A stretch of 64,000 nucleotides of DNA from Acheta domesticus (taxonomy: Eukaryota; Arthropoda; Insecta; Orthoptera; Gryllidae). This document shows positions 11,301 to 22,495 of the stretch, one piece after another (the stretch's first letter is position 1; every line of letters begins with the position of its first letter). Below the pieces are notes generated by a model. The model searched no databases and was not told where the DNA came from. It saw nothing but the letters and a program-made list of their open reading frames with translations. The DNA is taken from contig JAHLJT010003656.1 of assembly GCA_031308135.1 (NCBI GenBank), positions 68,776,984 through 68,840,983 of the forward strand, given 5' to 3'. The position numbers and the translations under genes are program-made.

Positions 11301-11856
11301 ACAATACAAAGAACAAACTTTTTAAAGTAGCTAATGTAAAATAGCTTGAAATAAATGGAGAACAAAAATCAAAACGCGCCAGCCTACAATACTGTGTGAA
11401 TTAATTAAAAAACGCCTAAATTTAAAATTATAGAAAGAATAGCGTAAGTCACTCGACAACTGCCAACGATCGCAGCCAAACGCATGATTTAAATGTTGGC
11501 GGTATCTGGAAGTATGTACATCAACGCCATGTTGCAGACTCATATTGTAAATAATACACCGTTTGATATTAAACTCAAGGTGTCAGTTCGTTAAGATATT
11601 CAATATGCAAACATCGTTTGAGCAACATTCCCATGTACCGAAGTCTAAGCCTACTAAATTGTTTCTAATTGCAACAAATGGTATTAAGTACTCAAAGGTG
11701 AAAATATGAATTTGATTACTTTTTGGCTCGGTATTGCTTTTCTTGAGGTACGTAAGAACGCAGAAAATAATCCAATACTTTTTAGTATACAAATAATTTT
11801 TCAATTTTCGCACCCCAGCAAGCTGGCACCCTGACTCTCCAAAACCCCCTCGGTTC
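11301..11856. other. Unassigned AT-rich stretch
   Basis: No supported gene. Short minus-strand frames lack codon structure or motifs. The stretch ends at the hAT target duplication. Confidence 0.4.
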
Positions 11857-12689
11857 CTCATTACTAGGGCCCGGATAATTATGTAATTACATATTTTCCT
11901 AAGGTAACTCCAGCAAGTCCAATCAACTATATATTCACGTTTCACATCGGTTAGTGACCAAAAACGTTGAGTTTTTAGTACATATATTTACATATTTTGC
12001 CCGAAATTACATATATTTACATATTTTACACAAATTAACATATTTTTACATATTACTGAATTTTTCCATTATCCTACATTAAAAAAATTGTTTTCTTTAT
12101 TTTTTCGATCTGTTTTTGATAAAGAATCATCCAAACAAACAATTCAGCATTATCAAACATTTTTTCTGTAGCCTCCTCTCTAAAATGAAGCTAGCATTAC
12201 GCGCTGAAATGAGTGTATCCATAAATGCCAACGGTATTGGAAGTAAAAGGGGAAGGCTACGATGTCATCCATTTCTTCTGTTCTGTTAGTTTTCAGCGCG
12301 AGTATTGCGGAGAACAGAAAGGAAGTTTGATTTGTGAAAATGATATCTTTAGCAGGCGATATCGCGCACCCACTTCGCATATTTTAGAGGTCTCCTTTAA
12401 CCTTGATACCCTTCACCAGAAACTACACGCACCAGCTCAAGAAAGGCCGTTGACATTTTTCTTTCGCTGATTTTTACATGCGTCCCTCTACCATTGTTCG
12501 TAAATTATGTCTTTTGACCGAAAATCTGAAGTAAAAATCTCATCGTGGAACTGATGTACAAGGAAATCATATTGGCAAGGTTGTGATAGGTCTAATGAAC
12601 GTTTAAAAGTGTAAGTCGTATTTTGTTAACTTGAGAAGTGTTACCCAATGCAACCATTAAACTATTACAAAACGTTTTAACGATACAAC

Positions 12690-13345
12690 GGAATTTTTGT
12701 GGCCTAATGAAGTTAAACATAATGTCTTCCTTCCGGTACTAGTGCAGCGCCGTACATGTGCAAGGCAGCAGAAGCCCTGCGGGTATTTTTCTAAAATTAC
12801 TACTTCTAACCTATCTTGTGCATTCGTTGCGTTTGCAGAACTGATTAGATCTCAGTTTGATAAAGTTGACGCATTAATTTCCAATACAAAAAAGGATTAA
12901 CGATATGGGGCACATGAATTGACGCTATGAGCTACAATACTCAAAATTTTGATTTTGAAATACAAGTTATACATCAATATGATTCTGAAGCTGCAGCATC
13001 TATAGGCACATCGAAGCAATTGGTTGATATTCAAAAGCTGAACAACTATATTGCCCCCTTTTTCAGTAAGCACTACAATTAAATTTTTGTGAACATCTTC
13101 CCTGGAACTTTCTGGTAGCTTTGAAATTACCCAATCAGCAGACGCTTCTTTAAAAGCTGTTCCTTTATCATTCGAGGGTCAATAGGGGGATCGAGTGAAG
13201 AAAAAAAGGTCTTTCGTTCTGGAGAAAACCCAGGATTTGAAACAATTTGTGCTATTAGTGCAGTACTATGAGGGGACAATTCCGTCACACTGGATCCAGA
13301 AAACACGGAGAAGACTAGAAAGTGTATTTGACATGAATATTTAGA
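12690..13345 (+). pseudogene. hAT transposase remnant
   Basis: Several frames give fragments in the order expected for insect hAT-type transposases. FAELIRSQFDKVDALISNTK (about 12834-12894) matches the usual region of the type IR..F..VD.LISN.KK. About 12970-13080 reads DSEAAASIGTSKQLVDIQK then YIAPF. About 13225-13320 reads ENPGFETICAISAV, the NPGF block before the C-terminal dimerisation region. Stops and shifts separate them, so the gene is dead. The identification rests on motif resemblance, not on a search. Confidence 0.55.
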
Positions 13346-13619
13346 TGCGTTTTTTAAACAAATCCTTCATATTTTTAAAGTCAAAATGCAATGCGTCACG
13401 TCTCCTTGAAATTCTCTTTCTTTAGAGACCTCATTTATAAAGATTGGTTGCGTGGTAGAGCCGCAAAGAGAAGGTATACTACTGAAATAATATCGGAGAC
13501 GATATATGTTTCATATTGATACGGATATCGTTGTAAATAATAGGATTATGAGCACTATAATGTTTAATTCTGGTCTGTATATTAAGTACACAGAAAAATA
13601 TATACTAGGATAAAGGTAC

Positions 13620-14970
13620 TGTGGCGGCATATAGCGGTGCCTTAATAAATTTACAACAAAAACTTCTTTTTTCGTACTCTCAGGCAGACGCACGTGCTTT
13701 TCCCCGCTCGCCACGGCCCAGCCGCGCTCCACCCCCACCCATTGTCCTGCTGTCAGAGTCTCGCCCTCCGACGGGAAGCCGACCTGGTAAAAATTTATGG
13801 CCGTCAAAGGCCACTTGAAACCACTCCACTGAATGCACCTTTTGTGACCCAACCCCCGCCAATCCTGGGGCGCCCTCATCGCTTCCACGCCTGTCGCGGT
13901 AATTTAAGAAAGTCAGAACCCCTTTTGCCATACAATAATTGCTCGATAGGGATGCCCCCCCCCCCCGACGAACGCAGCTGCGTTCCGGTCAACAAAGATA
14001 GCATTTCACGAGAGAGAGAGAATTTAGAAAATTTTCCACAAATCCTCGGATCGCCATTCGTCTAAATTAATTCTGCGACGCAGTAAGATGTGGCCAATGA
14101 GAGGTTTCAAAAAGTAGGTCAGCGAGCCCAGAAAAAACTTAGGAGGGGGAAAATACGGAGAGGGACGGATTCCCAAAATCTTAAAAAACACTAACACTAG
14201 AGTTACGAGAGGGAGGTAGTCGTGAGAGCGAACACGCGTGAGCGTCGGCTGGGAAAGTAACGCTTAAAAGCGAGCGCTGTAAGTTACGAGAGGGCGCTTC
14301 ACGACCGAAACTCGTTGCCTAAGTCGGGCGAACGAGCCGCGAGTATCAGGAGCCAGCCTACGGTCCGCGCCAGCGATTAAATGCTGTCGTATCGCTCGTC
14401 CTAGCCGTAATGAGAGACGAACCCGGACTCGTCCAGCGTCTTGGTGGCGAGACGTCAAGGAGACCTCGGGGCAAGCAGTGACCGCGGGAAGATATCCGCC
14501 TTCCCGTTGCAACATTGCAGCTAGTAAGACGACGCCCGTGGAAGACGCCAAGGCCATCGACCTCAACGTGGACACCCCAGTCCACGCTCGTCCACAGATA
14601 AGACTTTTTACGCACGCCCGCGCTTTGGGGCGCCCCGCCTCGAGACGAGGCGGAAAATGCCATCGAACTTTTAAAGTGTTTGGTCTTTCTTTTTGTTGTT
14701 TGTTTGTTTGTTATTGTTAAAATTAAGCGATGCCGCGCAATGGAATAATTTTTTTGTAGACTGTAACAGAAGTGTCATTAACTTTCTTTTATTTTTCCTT
14801 TTTACCGAGCTCAATAGGTAGGGTGTGATATCCCACCTCATGGGATTTTTTCATGTAACTTCCCCGCCGTAGGTCGGAAATAAATGTATCATTTTATTTC
14901 ACTGCCCAATTACGGCTCATCATTTAAAGTAGTCGTTGCACCTGCACCGCTCTTTCACCCGCCGTTGCAG
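13620..14970 (+). mobile_element. Possible solo LTR nested in the hAT element
   Basis: A GC-rich block begins tgtggcggcatatag and ends cacccgccgttgca, with an aataaa at about 14879 some 90 bases before the end. Flanking bases are gtac and gtat, a near-match to a 4-bp duplication. It has no long ORF. Composition differs sharply from the AT-rich hAT sequence on both sides. The ends are inferred, not proven. Confidence 0.3.
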
Positions 14971-15189
14971 TATTTTAATAAAAAATAATTGATAAAATGA
15001 TACTTAATGTTACATATTTCATACTTTTGAGTACATATTTCTGTATATTATAACATATATATGTACATATTTTCCCAATTTTTAGTACATAATTATCCGG
15101 GCCCTACTCATTACAAATCAAGGAATGTTAAATAATATTGCAAAGAGTAATGGTCGTACTTGCCCGATCCGGTATTTTCGCACTACTTT

Positions 15190-15530
15190 ACTTGGCTTTC
15201 TCAAGAGTAAAAAACTTTTCTATTATTGTTGTTACTATCAAGGAAAGCGAAAAGCTAACTCTGAAGGAAGATTGAATAATTTCTTCAAATGTTGTTTTTA
15301 AAGAAGTATGAATTGTTTCAAGAACATCTCTCTATAATGCTGAATAAACTTTTATTGAAAATTTGTTTCCAACATCAATTGCATCAAGTGTATTGTTATT
15401 TTGTTTGATATTCTGTGTACTTAAGTACTTCCTCTCCTTCCCTCTCCTTTTTTATGGAAAGGATAGACAAATGGATAGGGAAAGGGTGGGGTTTACCATG
15501 CGAGAGTTCTCTACGCTACGGCGTGTTTTT
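15190..15530 (+). repeat. Diverged direct repeat, copy 2
   Basis: Counterpart of 10928-11300: tggctttctcaagagtaaaa, agattgaataatttcttcaa, tgctgaataaacttttattg, gtggggtttaccatgcgaga. Orientation and block order are the same. Copy 2 lies about 75 bases past the hAT right end. Confidence 0.6.
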
Positions 15531-16039
15531 TGTTAATATTTTGAGGCCCCCGGCAACCGCCGGGTTCGCCCAAGCGTTAAAAAAGCACTGGTTGAGGCAG
15601 GTCTGAGAATTTTAGTTCGTCTGATGAGCGAGGATAGAATCTGACGTCTAAAATATCTTATTGCAATGTTTTTCTATCTCTGAGTCTGAATCTGGTATCA
15701 AGATTATCTTCTGACAGCTCTCATTGTTGATGAACAATATTGCATTGATGTTACTTTATTTGGGTTTTAATCACACGAATTCTCTAGTTTCACATCTGGT
15801 TTCTTCAATATGCAGGAAAGTGGAAACAATTAAATGAAACTTGATGACTTTGTTACAAAATTCAATGTTAAAGGAATGAGGCCCTTATCAATTACAAGAA
15901 GAAACAGTAGTGATACAATGAAAAATTAGTAGTGTTGAACGGAAACACATCCAATTGAATACAATTGTAAATCACAACCAAGATTTGAGAAATAAATTGT
16001 AAAATTGGATCACTATTGGTTGTATTTTGTATTTTCAAA

Positions 16040-16150
16040 AGTAGTTTGTATCTAAAATGCTTTTATGAAAGTATTTTGTATCTAAAATACTTTCGATGAA
16101 GTACTATTTTGTATTTTGTATCTAAAATACTTTTTTCAAGTATTTTGCCC
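16040..16150. repeat. Short repeat of a tattttgtatctaaaatac unit
   Basis: Variants of ttttgtatctaaaatactt occur three or four times, each an imperfect inverted repeat around tatctaaaata. Such units occur near the ends of hAT elements, but no element boundary is visible. Confidence 0.5.
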
Positions 16151-16477
16151 AACTCAACTTGAAATGCAGTATTTAAGATCTTAAAGATAATAAGAGAAAA
16201 ACAAATTCAAAACAATTACTGGAATAAGAAATTCATAATATTTCAAATTGTAGTTTATTATTACTATAGTACTTTATATATTACTTTATTAATTTAGTAC
16301 TATATTTATGAATTACTTTCATAAACACAGTAAATTAAAATTTAAAACAAATAATTTAAAATTCAAAAATTATTATTTCATTTATACATCATGCTTATGA
16401 AATTTTCTCAAGCAATTTATTAAATGGATTTCAAGCACAACGCAGTAGAAAGGTTTGAAAAGGTTATACTGTAATAA

Positions 16478-16631
16478 GGGGACATCCATAAATTACGTTA
16501 CGCAAATTTCGAGTATTTTCAATACCCCCCTCCCCCTTGTAACACACTCCCCTATCTCTATGTAACACAGCATAATGCTGCCTCAGACCCCTCCCCTCCT
16601 CCTTTAGCGTTACATAATTTATGGATGATCC
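16478..16631. mobile_element. MITE with ~22-bp TIRs
   Basis: The left end ggggacatccataaattacg is repeated inverted at the right end (cgttacataatttatggatg). The interior is pyrimidine-rich with two cccctcccc-type tracts. It is about 154 bp long and non-coding. I did not find a clear target duplication. Confidence 0.7.
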
Positions 16632-17182
16632 AGAGAGTATATAATATATACATGGGATGACCCCACACTTCCTAATGACACATCTTAAAAATGCTTTGGC
16701 AAATAATAGTATAAAAAAATGTGAGCACAATGAGTTATTCTTGTAAATATTACCGAATTCTCAGCAATAGGTGAATTTTACTCTGAATTCTTACATTTTA
16801 GGATTTTATGAATTATGTTATTTTGGGCTTGATGGTTTTAAATTTATTTCTTACGTAATTGAATGCTTTTTCTCAGTAAATGTTTACATCTTGTACTATG
16901 TCTGATTTTTGGCAGATCTATTTTGCCTTGAGACAAAAGGTATTGGCAAACTTTGCCTTTCCACAAGAAGTATCTTTTATTTTCTCCATAGTAACATAAA
17001 TGTTTATTATGGATCTATTTTTATCAATTATCTACTTTTTCTATTTTTACATCTATTTTATGTTGACTACTTTTATATTATGTATCAAGATTGTAATTAT
17101 CAATGTTACTAAGTTTTATTACTGTATTGAGCCTGTTGCAAATTGTATTAAGTAAATAAATTTAAAAAAATAAATGACTCAC

Positions 17183-18625
17183 GCAAACAGGAAATTGAAT
17201 TTAAGAATTGAATTAAATGCAAACAGGAAATTGAATTTAAGATTGTTGAACTCCGATGATGTGGTCCAAGAAACCTCTTGCAAGCTCAATGAAGAAATAT
17301 GTAAAATACAGGACACTAGTATAGAGGAAACGTGGCTAGGAGTTAAAAAAGTGTTCAATGAAGTTACGGAAAATAACTTGATGCAAGAGCAACAGACGCG
17401 CAAGAATTGGATGACTGATGAAATTATGTCACTGATGACTGAGTGTCGCAATATGAAAAAGTGTAATCTTGAGAAGTACAAGGAATTGCAGAAGAAGATA
17501 AGATCTATAATCCGAACTGCGAAAGCAAAGTGGTATGCTTCACAATGTAGGGAGATAGAAATGTTAAATAAGATGCATGATGACTTTAACCTCCATAAAA
17601 GAATCAAAGAAATTACTAATACATGCAGAAGAAAGCACTGCCTTAAGATTCTGAAGGATGATGGGAATGCTGCAATTAGTAAAGAAGACAAATGTGATGT
17701 TTGGAAGAGTTACATAGAAAAATTGTTTGATGATGATCGAGAATATGCACTGCCTGAGTTAATAGACGGAACTGGACCACATATTCTCAAGGAAGAAGTT
17801 CAAAAAGCCATTATTGCTAGTAAAAATGGCAAAGCTGTAGGTTTGGATGCCATCAACGTAGAAATTTTAAAACTTTTGAACGATGCGAGTATTGCTAAAA
17901 TTACAAATCTTTTTAACAATATATATGACACTGGGTATCTACCTACTGATTGGCTAAAATCTGTATTTGTCATAATTCCAAAGACAGCTAGGGCAAGTAG
18001 TTGTGACGATTATCGGACGATAAGTTTGATGAGCCATGTACTCAAGATATTTTTACGCATCATACATGCTCGTATTTGGAGAAAAGTAGAAGATGAAATA
18101 GGAAATACACAGTTTGGTTTTAGAAATGCTTTTGGTACACGAGAAGCCCTGTTTGCCACTCAAGTTTTAGTACAGAAATGTTTGGATCAAGGTCGAGAAG
18201 TATTTTTATGTTTTATTGATTTTAAAAAGGCATTTGATAATGTGAAACACGATAGGCTTATGAATATTTTGGAGAGTATTAATATAGATTTAAAAGATAT
18301 ACGTATCATAAAAAACTTGTATTGGGGACAAACTGCTCAAGTGCGAGTTGATCAGCACCTTACTGCAGAAGTGGATGTGAGAAAAGGAGTTAGACAGGGG
18401 TGTATTCTGTCTCCATTGCTATTTAACCTGTATTCTGAACATGTTTTTAAAGATGCCTTACAGGATTGTAATCTGGGAGTAAAAGTGAATGGTATTCCTA
18501 TTTCTAATCTACGTTACGCAGATGATACACTAATCTTGGCAGAATCTGCTGCGGATCCTGCAAGAAATAATGAACAGAATAAATCGAGCTTGCAAAGATT
18601 ATGGATTAGAAATAAATGTACATAA
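17183..18625 (+). pseudogene. RTE-like reverse transcriptase, N-terminal and palm part
   Basis: The long frame has the RT blocks in order: ASKNGKAVGLDAINVEILK, DDYRTISLMSHVLKIFLRI, NTQFGFRNAFGTREALF, VFLCFIDFKKAFDNVKHDR (first catalytic Asp), GVRQGCILSPLLFNLYSE and LRYADDTLILAES (Asp pair). The endonuclease domain is missing because of 5' truncation. The frame is lost near 18570-18600, where the downstream frame takes over, so one indel separates the two halves. Otherwise the sequence is well preserved, so insertion is fairly recent. Confidence 0.85.
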
Positions 18626-19280
18626 AACAAAGTACATGCTAATTAGTAAGAAAGGTGGAAGACCATTTCAACTGTCTATCAATGATCGACCGATTGAGCA
18701 GGTTTCTCAATATAAATATTTGGGACAAATTTTAAATGAGTCGTGGACATCAGATTTGGAAATAAAAACGAGAATTGAAATAGCAAGATCTACATTCAAC
18801 AAAATGAGGAATTGTCTATGTAGCAGAGACTTGAGTTTTATCCTCAGATGGAGAATGGCAAAATGTTATGTGGCAAGTGTTCTCTTATATGGTGCTGAAA
18901 CATGGACTCTGAAAACAGCATCAGTTAATAGACTGGAGGCCTTCGAGATGTGGATGATCAGGAGAATGTTGAGAATCCCCTGGACTGACAAAGTTCGTAA
19001 TGATTACATACTAGAGAAAAATGGTATATGCCGAGAGATATTAAAAATGATTAAAATTAGAAAAACATTATATCTTGGTCATTTACTTAGAAACCCCAAA
19101 TATGAACTATTACAACTAATAATGATGGGGAAAGTTCAGGGTAGAAGGGGAGTCGGCAGGAAGAAGATGTCCTGGTTGGCAAACATCCGAAAATGGACAG
19201 GTATCTCGAGTGCTTCTGAGTTGTTCCATGTGGCACAAGACAGAGAAAAGTTCGGGGAAGTGGTCGCCAACCTCCAGTAA
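18570..19280 (+). pseudogene. RTE-like reverse transcriptase, C-terminal part
   Basis: Continues from the previous entry in another frame: YKYLGQILNESWTSD, ASVLLYGAETWTLK, EMWMIRRMLRIPWTDKV and GRRGVGRKKMSWLANIRKW. These are the standard RT thumb and C-terminal blocks of RTE-like elements. The stop at about 19280 is followed by the short 3' end and the target duplication. Confidence 0.85.
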
Positions 19281-19571
19281 TGGAGACAGGCACTTCAAGA
19301 AGAAGAAATGACTCACATTTATTAATTGCATAATATACTTAGAGCAGAGGGGTGCTAGTGTGGACAAATGTATTTATTTCATAGGTAACACATGGAATCT
19401 ATCCAAAACTATTTCTCAAGTGTTGGTCACACACAAAATTTGAAAAAGTTGAAATTCCATTAAAAAATTAGTAAGAATTTCAATCTTAAAATATTTATTT
19501 TAAATGTACTTCATATGAAAACTTGATGTTTTAGTTATCTTCTGTACACATTAAGAGTATTTTTATTTTAG

Positions 19572-19686
19572 TGCAAAGTGATACTGACACAAAATCTTCA
19601 AAATGGAGACTGGAGATTAATGTGGATATTGATTTTGGAGCTGTAAATACTAATTCCACAGCCAAATTGTACAGCTTTTTTTCAGA
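19572..19686 (+). CDS. Candidate internal exon of an unidentified plus-strand gene
   Basis: A tttattttag acceptor precedes a 115-base open segment that ends at a cagagtgagt donor. In the open frame it reads DTDTKSSKWRLEINVDID, then FGAVNTNSTAKLYSFFSE. The other two plus frames have stops. Joined to the next candidate exon by phase, the protein would end ...FFSEW. I do not recognise it. It starts about 260 bases past the RTE insertion, so earlier exons, if any, lie beyond it. Confidence 0.3.
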
Positions 19687-19922
19687 GTGAGTCTAAATGT
19701 AATCACAAAGATTTTTAATTAAATGCCAACCCTACACTGTTTAGGAGAGCTTAAAATATGATTCATTCAAGTTACAGACACAATATCACATTATTTCAAT
19801 GCAGCCCTGAGTATAAAAATAATTGTTCTGAAAATTATTGAACAAATATAATCAGTATCTTTTGTAGAAAATATTGCTAAATGAGTTCATGCTTTGTTAA
19901 TTAGTTATCTTTCTTATTTCAG

Positions 19923-20045
19923 ATGGTGAGAACATGTTTTAGGAAAACCCAAAGATGCAATATCAGTGAGGAAATGGATGCTTTACATTGCATAGATAAC
20001 CCTTTAGAACTCTAATAAAATAACGTTAAATTAAGAGTATATTAA
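19923..20045 (+). CDS. Candidate terminal exon with stop and poly(A) signal
   Basis: A cttatttcag acceptor is followed by A-TGG-TGA, which completes Glu-Trp-stop in the phase left by the upstream candidate exon. AATAAA follows at 20014. Beyond the TGA the same frame stays open for about 21 codons (EHVLGKPKDAISVRKWMLYI), so the TGA could instead be a nonsense change in a decayed gene. If real, this gene converges on SUCO. Confidence 0.3.
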
Positions 20046-22495
20046 AAATACAAGTGAATAAAAAAATAACTGTTTTTGTGTATGTTCACATTAGCCCCTT
20101 GCGTTGTCCATACAGGCCCCCAAGGCAGGCTAGAATGGACAAATGTATATGTTTAAAAAAAGTGTTTTTAAAATGTATTTATGAGGAAAACTACTTGCAC
20201 AGAAAAGTAAAGATGAAATACTGAATTATGCAGTAGGTATAGAATGTACGCCTACTTTAAAATAAATAAAGAATATAAGTTTCAGCATTCTGAAAAGAAA
20301 ATGTTCACTCCAGCCCCCCTCACCCCAATGCCATGTTAATGCATGGGCCCAAAGGGCTCCCAATAGTTCTTAAAAAAGTATTTTAATACTACATTTTTCA
20401 AAAAATAAAATTAAAAAACTTACAAAAATGATGAATGATTATGATTGTAAGCAAAAAAAAAAAATGGCATAACAGAGTGATGTGTCACACATCATTGGAT
20501 AATATTTATACAATGGAATGTTGCTGATTGATGTGTTTCAATTTTAAACTGTACAATTCAATAAAAAATTAACCCTATTTAATTTGTAGTGTTTTTCAAT
20601 GTAATTATAAATCCATTATTCTTACTTACTTATACGTACATATATGTTTACATTTTTTGTTTCAATGCTGTTAAATTGAAACACTATAAAATACTTTCAA
20701 AATAGTTTAAAAAAATACAAAATACAATGTGAATTGATAGGATTTTCTTTACATTTTAGCATCAAAATTGGGGGCAAGGGGGATCGGTGAAATTGAGAAT
20801 AGAGGACCCCCAAATTAACCAACACCCAAGGGCCCCCCAATTCTATAAAAATGGCCCTACTCAACCTTACAGATTTATTTTCATTAAATCATGTCCTGTG
20901 TTTGTGAGTTTATCTTTTTCATTCATCCTTCATCATAAATGACATCTAACACCACACAAGTCATGTGATGATGTTAATCATATTTGACAATTAAGTGAAA
21001 ACTCTATATTTTAAAGTTGTTTCAGATATCTTTTTTTGTAACTTATATTTCGTACAATATATTGTTATATGTACTATGTTTGAAATATTAATATGGTATT
21101 TTTTATCAATTGTAAAAGAGAATAATCCTTTTTATGAGAATTATTAAATAAATAATTTAATTTCATCTAAATTATACTATGATATAGCATATCTCTCATT
21201 TGTGTCACATAATTTTTGAACAGTTTGTTTTGTTTTTTCTTTGCTCCATTTGTGCCTTCAGGACATCATGTCAATTTTTGAAGGGTTTTGTTTCTCCTTT
21301 CTGTCATACTTTCTAAAATAAACTTTGTATGTGACATATTGTAAAGGGAAGGATACTGTATAAATTAATAATTTTTAATATTAGATGAAAAAATAATCTT
21401 ACCTTTTTATGATAGACAATCCATGGAAATTTTCATGTTGCAGCAAATGACATCCATATCTTCGTTACTTGGCTCGGAAGCCCATGTAATTTGCAGTAAA
21501 TATGCACATCAAAGGATTTTGAATAATAAGCAGCAGTAAATATGCAAAATATAAAGTGGTGAAATATTGTGTGCATCACTAGCAAGCGTCGTCCGATTTC
21601 CGAGAACCAATTTTTATCACTGTGAGTGTGTAAATCCAACACGGGCACATAGTCAAGAATAAATATTTTTGTCAATACGCCCACACGAGCGTTAAGAAAT
21701 TTCATTAGTATATGGATTTTCTCACACACTTGTGCCATGATAATTCTGTATCACGATCTCAATAAATGCATGCTTAAAAACACATTATTAAAACAATATC
21801 CATAATAGTCTGTACATTCAAACTGCTCAAAACCACAGATTAGGGATACGGAATAATATAAACCAAACCAAAGCTCAACAATGTATAAATCCACACGTCT
21901 TCACACATCAGAAAAATAGTTGACTACCGCCCTCTTACGTAATGCGGTGCTTCCCCCAACATCGCCCTCACATGTTATCGTCATCACGTGATGACATTCT
22001 TTATTCCGTCTTGGAAGAGTATAAAAAACAACCCACACAATAACGAAGTTTCAGGTTCATATTGGGGGAAAAATGATACAAACAAGACGCTTGTAATAAA
22101 TGACGGTCAGGATGAGTATTTTGGAAGCGGCATGTTTGTACGTCATGAGAGATAAGCATGCCGCGCGGGTCGAGCTGAAGGCTGTTCCGCGACTCGTGGA
22201 CCGTTGTAAGGCGTGAGCTGGGCGTGAGGACCAGTCTGCGACCCATCGCTCATTTCGTGTAGACATTTTTGTTTAATTTTTTTTTGCGATATTTCTCCCA
22301 GTGTACCGTCTGGGATGGGGTATGCATGTTTCCATTTTAACAGAGGTGAATTTTATGAACTGACAATCATTTGCAAATCAGCTTATTTTCTCCCATGAAA
22401 ATTATTACGAAGCCGTACTTCCATGACCTGCATTTGCTCCTGCAGCTAGATTGAATGTAAATGAAAGGATGGAAGTTGGGTGAAGAAACCACAAT
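20046..22495. other. Intergenic, AT-rich; nothing firmly assigned
   Basis: No domain-bearing ORF. A TAGGG-type terminus (complement of ttctataaaaatggcccta, ending at 20859) may be one end of a hAT element whose partner end I cannot find. A minus-strand ATG frame at 21433-21738 has no recognisable motif. Confidence 0.4.

Larger units (their letters stand above)
11857..15114 (+). mobile_element. hAT-superfamily DNA transposon with 8-bp TSD
   Basis: The element at 11865-15106 begins tagggcccggataattatgt and ends with its inverted copy (acataattatccgggcccta). It is flanked by perfect 8-bp duplications ctcattac (11857-11864 and 15107-15114), diagnostic of hAT. Both ends carry arrays of tacatattt motifs (about 11888-12056 and 15008-15075), which are likely subterminal transposase-binding sites. 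The interior holds transposase remnants on the plus strand. A GC-rich block at 13620-14970 looks like a secondary insertion. Confidence 0.9.
17183..19305 (+). mobile_element. 5'-truncated RTE-like LINE with 11-bp TSD
   Basis: The element is flanked by aaatgactcac at 17172-17182 and 19306-19316. It starts inside ORF2 with no endonuclease and ends in a gaagaa-type short repeat just after the stop codon, as RTE-like elements often do. The first 60 bases hold a tandem duplication of acaggaaattgaatttaag (about 17188 and 17224). Orientation is plus. Confidence 0.85.

Noticed and set aside
20818..20860. Third TAGGG-type hAT terminus
   Set aside because: One end resembles the other hAT ends, but I could not find the partner terminus or an 8-bp duplication.
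21433..21738. Minus-strand 101-codon ATG frame
   Set aside because: No recognised motif, no credible donor at its end and no neighbouring exon; retained only as a possibility.
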